Origin: JAJYTI01 sp035302145
Lineage (GTDB): Bacteria; Bacteroidota; Bacteroidia; Flavobacteriales; Flavobacteriaceae
Direction of reading: 5' to 3'
DNA length: 36,670 bases
NCBI GenBank assembly: GCA_035302145.1
Contig: DATGSX010000021.1
Coordinates: forward strand, 1 to 36,670
Part shown: positions 33,575 to 36,670 of the stretch, piece after piece
How the letters are laid out: each line of letters starts with the position of its first letter
Numbering within the stretch: the stretch's first letter is position 1
The notes under the pieces: model-generated
Told to the model about the DNA's origin: nothing
Databases searched by the model: none
What the model saw: the letters and a program-made list of their open reading frames with translations, nothing else
Program-made: the position numbers and the translations under genes

Positions 33575-35344
33575 TTAAATCGGTTTTACCATTTCTAAAA
33601 ACCATTCTTTTACTTCGCCTTTAAGATGTGGTGCGAGTTTTTCTTCACAAGTTTTGTGGTATTGGTTTAACCAATTTATTTCCTCTTGCGAAAGCATATC
33701 TTTTACAACTATACTAGTGAAGAACGGACAATAAGTCAAAGTTTCAAACTTATAGAACGAATTCCACTCCGTTTCTTTCCACTCTTTAACCACGATTAAG
33801 TTTTCATGTCGGATGCCGTACTTTCCTTCTACATAGTAGCCAGGCTCATTAGAAAGTACCATTCCTGGTGCTAAATCTACATCATTTAAATCTTTTCTAA
33901 TACTCTGCGGGCCTTCGTGTACGTTCATAAAGCTACCCACCCCATGACCTGTTCCGTGATTATAATCCTTTCCTTCTTCCCAAAGAGCTTGCCTAGCCAA
34001 CACATCTAAATGGACTCCCTTGGTTCCTCTAGGAAATTTAACCATTGATAGTCTTATCATTCCTTGCAAGGCACGAGTGGCATCTTCTTTAAACTCGTTG
34101 GAAACCTTACCTAAAGGAAGTGTTCTAGTTATATCGGTAGTACCATCTAAATACTGTCCGCCAGAGTCTATTAAAATACTTCCATTATCCATTACTTTTG
34201 CACTGCCTTCTGCTGGTGCAGAATAGTGTATTATAGCTCCATTACCTTTATATCCAACAATACTATCAAAACTGTTTCCTACAAAGTATTTTCCTTTTTT
34301 ACGGAAGTCCAATAGCTTTTGTCCTATTTGGTATTCATTCAGTTCTTCTTTGCCAACAGTGTTCGTTAACCAGTGCAAGAAGTTTACCATAGCTATACCA
34401 TCGCGAACCATTACAGACTCAAAGCCTTTTAACTCAGCTTCGTTCTTTATGGCTTTCATTAAATTCCCAGGAACTGGTTTTTTAACGATGGAATTGTTTT
34501 GTTTTACCGCTTCAAAAATCGATTGGTTGCTGTTTTCTGATACCAAGATAGCTTCATCTTTCAAGTTTTTCAAATAATCGAAAAAGCTATTGTATTCTTT
34601 TATTACAATCTCCGACTCTTGCATCAACTTCTTAGAAGGTTCCTCCAATTTGTCAGTATCTACAAATAGAACTGCCTTTTCCATAGAAAGATAGATATAC
34701 CCTAAAAAGACAGGATTACAATCCACATCGCTTCCTCGAAGGTTTACGGTCCAAGCAACATCATCTAGACTAGAAATAATATGTGCGGTAGCATTTTCCT
34801 GCTTCATTTTTTTACGAATAGCACTTAATTTTTCGACTACCGATTGACCTGCACGTTCTATTGGATGTACAAATACAGGGTTTTTACTCTTTTCCCCTCT
34901 ATCTGTCCATATATTTTTAAGCAGTGGTTTGTTTACCAATTCACGGTCATTTTTCTCTAGCTTTGTTTTTACCTTTTCCCAATTAGCATTGGAAGTTGCC
35001 AAAGCATTTACTGCTACTTTTGCATTTTTAGAGGTTTTCGAGATGATCCAATCTACATAGTTTGGAGTTCCCTCTACACCATCTTTAAACAAATCGATTC
35101 CTGAGCCTTCTAGCTCTACCGGTGCTTGAGTAAAATAACGTCCATCGGTCCACAAGCCTGCTTTATCCAAGGTTACCACAACAAAACCAGCAGATCCTGT
35201 AAACCCTGATAACCAAGTGCGCTCCTGCCACTCATCAGGCAAATACTCACTCATATGTGGATCGGCAGAATAGACTATGAATGCTTCAATATTATTTTTC
35301 TTCATCTCTTCCCTAAGGGAAGCAACTTTTTCTTTTACTGTCAT
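33575..35344 (-). CDS. Aminopeptidase P (Xaa-Pro aminopeptidase), long three-domain form
   Basis: From the ATG at 35344 the product has 589 residues, the size of the three-domain aminopeptidase P found in eukaryotes and many bacteria, longer than E. coli PepP. It removes N-terminal residues preceding proline. The pita-bread dinuclear metal site is visible as LIDSGGQY plus DGTTDITRT, GTGHGVGSF, SNEPGYY and RHENL. An in-frame ATG at 35353 adds three residues and a longer frame reaches 35398, but MTVKEKVASLREEMKK is the usual beginning. No signal peptide is seen, so it is cytoplasmic. Divergent from queA. Confidence 0.93.
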   Translation of the reverse strand: MTVKEKVASLREEMKKNNIEAFIVYSADPHMSEYLPDEWQERTWLSGFTGSAGFVVVTLDKAGLWTDGRYFTQAPVELEGSGIDLFKDGVEGTPNYVDWIISKTSKNAKVAVNALATSNANWEKVKTKLEKNDRELVNKPLLKNIWTDRGEKSKNPVFVHPIERAGQSVVEKLSAIRKKMKQENATAHIISSLDDVAWTVNLRGSDVDCNPVFLGYIYLSMEKAVLFVDTDKLEEPSKKLMQESEIVIKEYNSFFDYLKNLKDEAILVSENSNQSIFEAVKQNNSIVKKPVPGNLMKAIKNEAELKGFESVMVRDGIAMVNFLHWLTNTVGKEELNEYQIGQKLLDFRKKGKYFVGNSFDSIVGYKGNGAIIHYSAPAEGSAKVMDNGSILIDSGGQYLDGTTDITRTLPLGKVSNEFKEDATRALQGMIRLSMVKFPRGTKGVHLDVLARQALWEEGKDYNHGTGHGVGSFMNVHEGPQSIRKDLNDVDLAPGMVLSNEPGYYVEGKYGIRHENLIVVKEWKETEWNSFYKFETLTYCPFFTSIVVKDMLSQEEINWLNQYHKTCEEKLAPHLKGEVKEWFLEMVKPI

Positions 35345-35436
35345 AATTCGCATTTTGAAGCCGAAAGGTACAAAATGTGATAAGATTTCTAGAAACAAAG
35401 CCTGCCTTCTAACTAGAATTTAATCTTAAGATTTTA

Positions 35437-35444
35437 CATCTTTG
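35437..35444 (+). promoter_or_regulatory. Probable -7 promoter box for queA
   Basis: CATCTTTG differs from TAnnTTTG at the first base only and is followed by C. Four bases separate it from the ATG at 35449, the same spacing as at rbfA and rnpA. Confidence 0.42.
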
Positions 35445-35448
35445 CAGC

Positions 35449-36669
35449 ATGCATCCAAAAAATATATCCATTAAGGATTTTACATACGATTTACCTAATG
35501 AGCGAATAGCGACTTATCCATTACATCCACGCGATAGCTCGAAATTATTGGTTTACAATAAAGGGACGATTACTTATGATGTCTATTCTAAGATGTCGGA
35601 CCATCTTCCTAAAGACGCTGTGTTGGTTTTCAACAATACGCGTGTCATAAACTCACGCATCCATTTTAGACGTAAAACCGGAGCTCTTATAGAATTATTC
35701 TTATTGGAACCACAAGGCGAATTTATTGACTACTCCACTTTTTTACAGCAAAAGGGATCGGCAATTTGGAAGTGTTTTGTAGGAAATGCCAATAAATGGA
35801 AAGAACAGTTTTTATATAAAACCCTACAAATAAATGGAGTAGAGGTAGAACTAAAAGCCGAATTGGTAGAAAGAATACCTGGTGCTTATTTAGTAGAACT
35901 AAGTTGGACGCCTAATCACATTAGTATAGGAGAAATTATAGAAGTAGCAGGAGTAACACCATTACCACCATATATAAAACGAAAAGCTGAAGAGAACGAC
36001 ACTATAGATTACCAAACAGTATACTCCAAACACGAAGGATCGGTTGCAGCACCTACAGCTGGACTGCATTTCTCTGACACTATGCTGGAGAATTTTAAAG
36101 AGAACGGCATAGAATCTCTCTTCACCACTTTACATGTTGGTGCTGGTACTTTTAAACCAGTAAGCTCCGAAACTATGGAGAATCATATTATGCATGCAGA
36201 GTGGATGACCATAGATCTAGTATTTTTAAACAGTTTATTGCTCAATATAGATAAACCGATTATAAGCGTCGGCACTACAGCTACACGTACTTTGGAAAGT
36301 ATATTCTGGATGGGAAATAAAATCTTAAACCATCCAAACATTACAAATAAAGAGCTAAAAATAACTCAATGGGAGCCTTACGAAACAGAAAACATACATG
36401 CTCCAAAAGATACACTTCTTGCATTCATTGAGTGGATGAAAGCAAATAACCTAGATCATTTAATTATAGAAACAGAAATCATCATTGCACCGAGTTATAC
36501 ATTCAAAATTATTAATGGATTAATCACCAACTTCCACCAACCACAATCTACGCTATTATTGTTAGTTGCGGCATTACTGGGCGAGGATTGGAGAAAAGTA
36601 TACGACTACGCTATGAAAAATGACTTTAGGTTCTTAAGTTATGGGGATGGGTCTTTGTTACTTCCGTAA
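35449..36669 (+). CDS. queA: S-adenosylmethionine:tRNA ribosyltransferase-isomerase (QueA)
   Basis: This 406-residue enzyme transfers and isomerises the ribose of SAM onto 7-aminomethyl-7-deazaguanine in tRNA to form epoxyqueuosine. It has the family landmarks DLPNERIATYPLHPRDSSKL near the start, VFNNTRVINSR, GSVAAPTAGLHFSD, HVGAGTFKPV, VGTTATRTLES and LITNFHQPQSTLLLLV with FLSYGDGSLL at the end. It is about 50 residues longer than the E. coli enzyme (356), with extra sequence mainly around residues 90-140 and 285-325. The stop codon lies one base before the window end. A divergent Bacteroidota QueA branch is likely; no other queuosine gene is in the window. Confidence 0.92.
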   Translation: MHPKNISIKDFTYDLPNERIATYPLHPRDSSKLLVYNKGTITYDVYSKMSDHLPKDAVLVFNNTRVINSRIHFRRKTGALIELFLLEPQGEFIDYSTFLQQKGSAIWKCFVGNANKWKEQFLYKTLQINGVEVELKAELVERIPGAYLVELSWTPNHISIGEIIEVAGVTPLPPYIKRKAEENDTIDYQTVYSKHEGSVAAPTAGLHFSDTMLENFKENGIESLFTTLHVGAGTFKPVSSETMENHIMHAEWMTIDLVFLNSLLLNIDKPIISVGTTATRTLESIFWMGNKILNHPNITNKELKITQWEPYETENIHAPKDTLLAFIEWMKANNLDHLIIETEIIIAPSYTFKIINGLITNFHQPQSTLLLLVAALLGEDWRKVYDYAMKNDFRFLSYGDGSLLLP

Positions 36670-36670
36670 A

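Noticed and set aside
1..36670. Mobile elements, CRISPR arrays, tRNA or rRNA genes
   Set aside because: No transposase, integrase, regularly spaced repeats, or recognisable tRNA or rRNA segments were seen in reading the window.

Overview
This window looks like chromosomal DNA from a low-GC member of the Bacteroidota, most likely a flavobacterium. The evidence is a complete Bat aerotolerance-type operon (MoxR, DUF58, BatA to BatE), Bacteroidota-type -7 promoter boxes (TAnnTTTG) in front of many genes, very few Shine-Dalgarno sequences, DUF1684 and AraC/TPR proteins of Bacteroidota type, and the rbfA plus LolC/E-like permease pair. Most of it is housekeeping sequence. I see no tRNA, rRNA, CRISPR array, prophage or intact insertion sequence.

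Layout. 1-5200: a truncated methylmalonyl-CoA epimerase gene (minus) is divergent from rbfA and an FtsX/LolE-like permease. These converge with dusB, then comes lepA, whose stop codon interlocks with that of a small cysteine-containing lipoprotein gene. 5200-15770: a metallo-beta-lactamase-fold hydrolase, a lipoprotein subtilase, a membrane-anchored TPR/AraC-type regulator, a DUF1684 protein, an M1 peptidase, rnpA, 3-hydroxyanthranilate dioxygenase and an ALDH7-type aldehyde dehydrogenase. Strong hairpin terminators separate several of these units. 15770-19870: an unusually structured untranslated region precedes a BCCT-family transporter gene that is broken by a one-base frameshift; a tandem universal stress protein gene overlaps its end, and a PP2A-type phosphatase gene follows on the minus strand. 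19866-28818: the Bat operon, eight genes packed with gaps of 61 bases or less. 28833-36670: a CvpA-family protein, a small conserved-looking protein, pheS plus a small unknown protein, gpsA, an acidic lipoprotein, aminopeptidase P and queA.

How the genes work together. The Bat cluster encodes a MoxR ATPase, three VWA-type proteins (DUF58, BatA, BatB), TPR proteins (BatC, BatE) and the large membrane protein BatD, so it probably forms one envelope complex. An extra 538-residue protein is inserted between DUF58 and BatA. It resembles a BatD-like membrane protein carrying a second transmembrane helix and an additional extracytoplasmic domain. RbfA, LepA, DusB, RnpA, PheS and QueA all serve translation or tRNA maturation.

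The items most worth a second look are the structured leader and frameshift of the BCCT gene, the extra Bat-operon protein, several promoters placed so close to start codons that leaderless mRNAs are likely (rbfA, rnpA, queA), and an exceptional 22-bp perfect bidirectional terminator between the pheS unit and gpsA.
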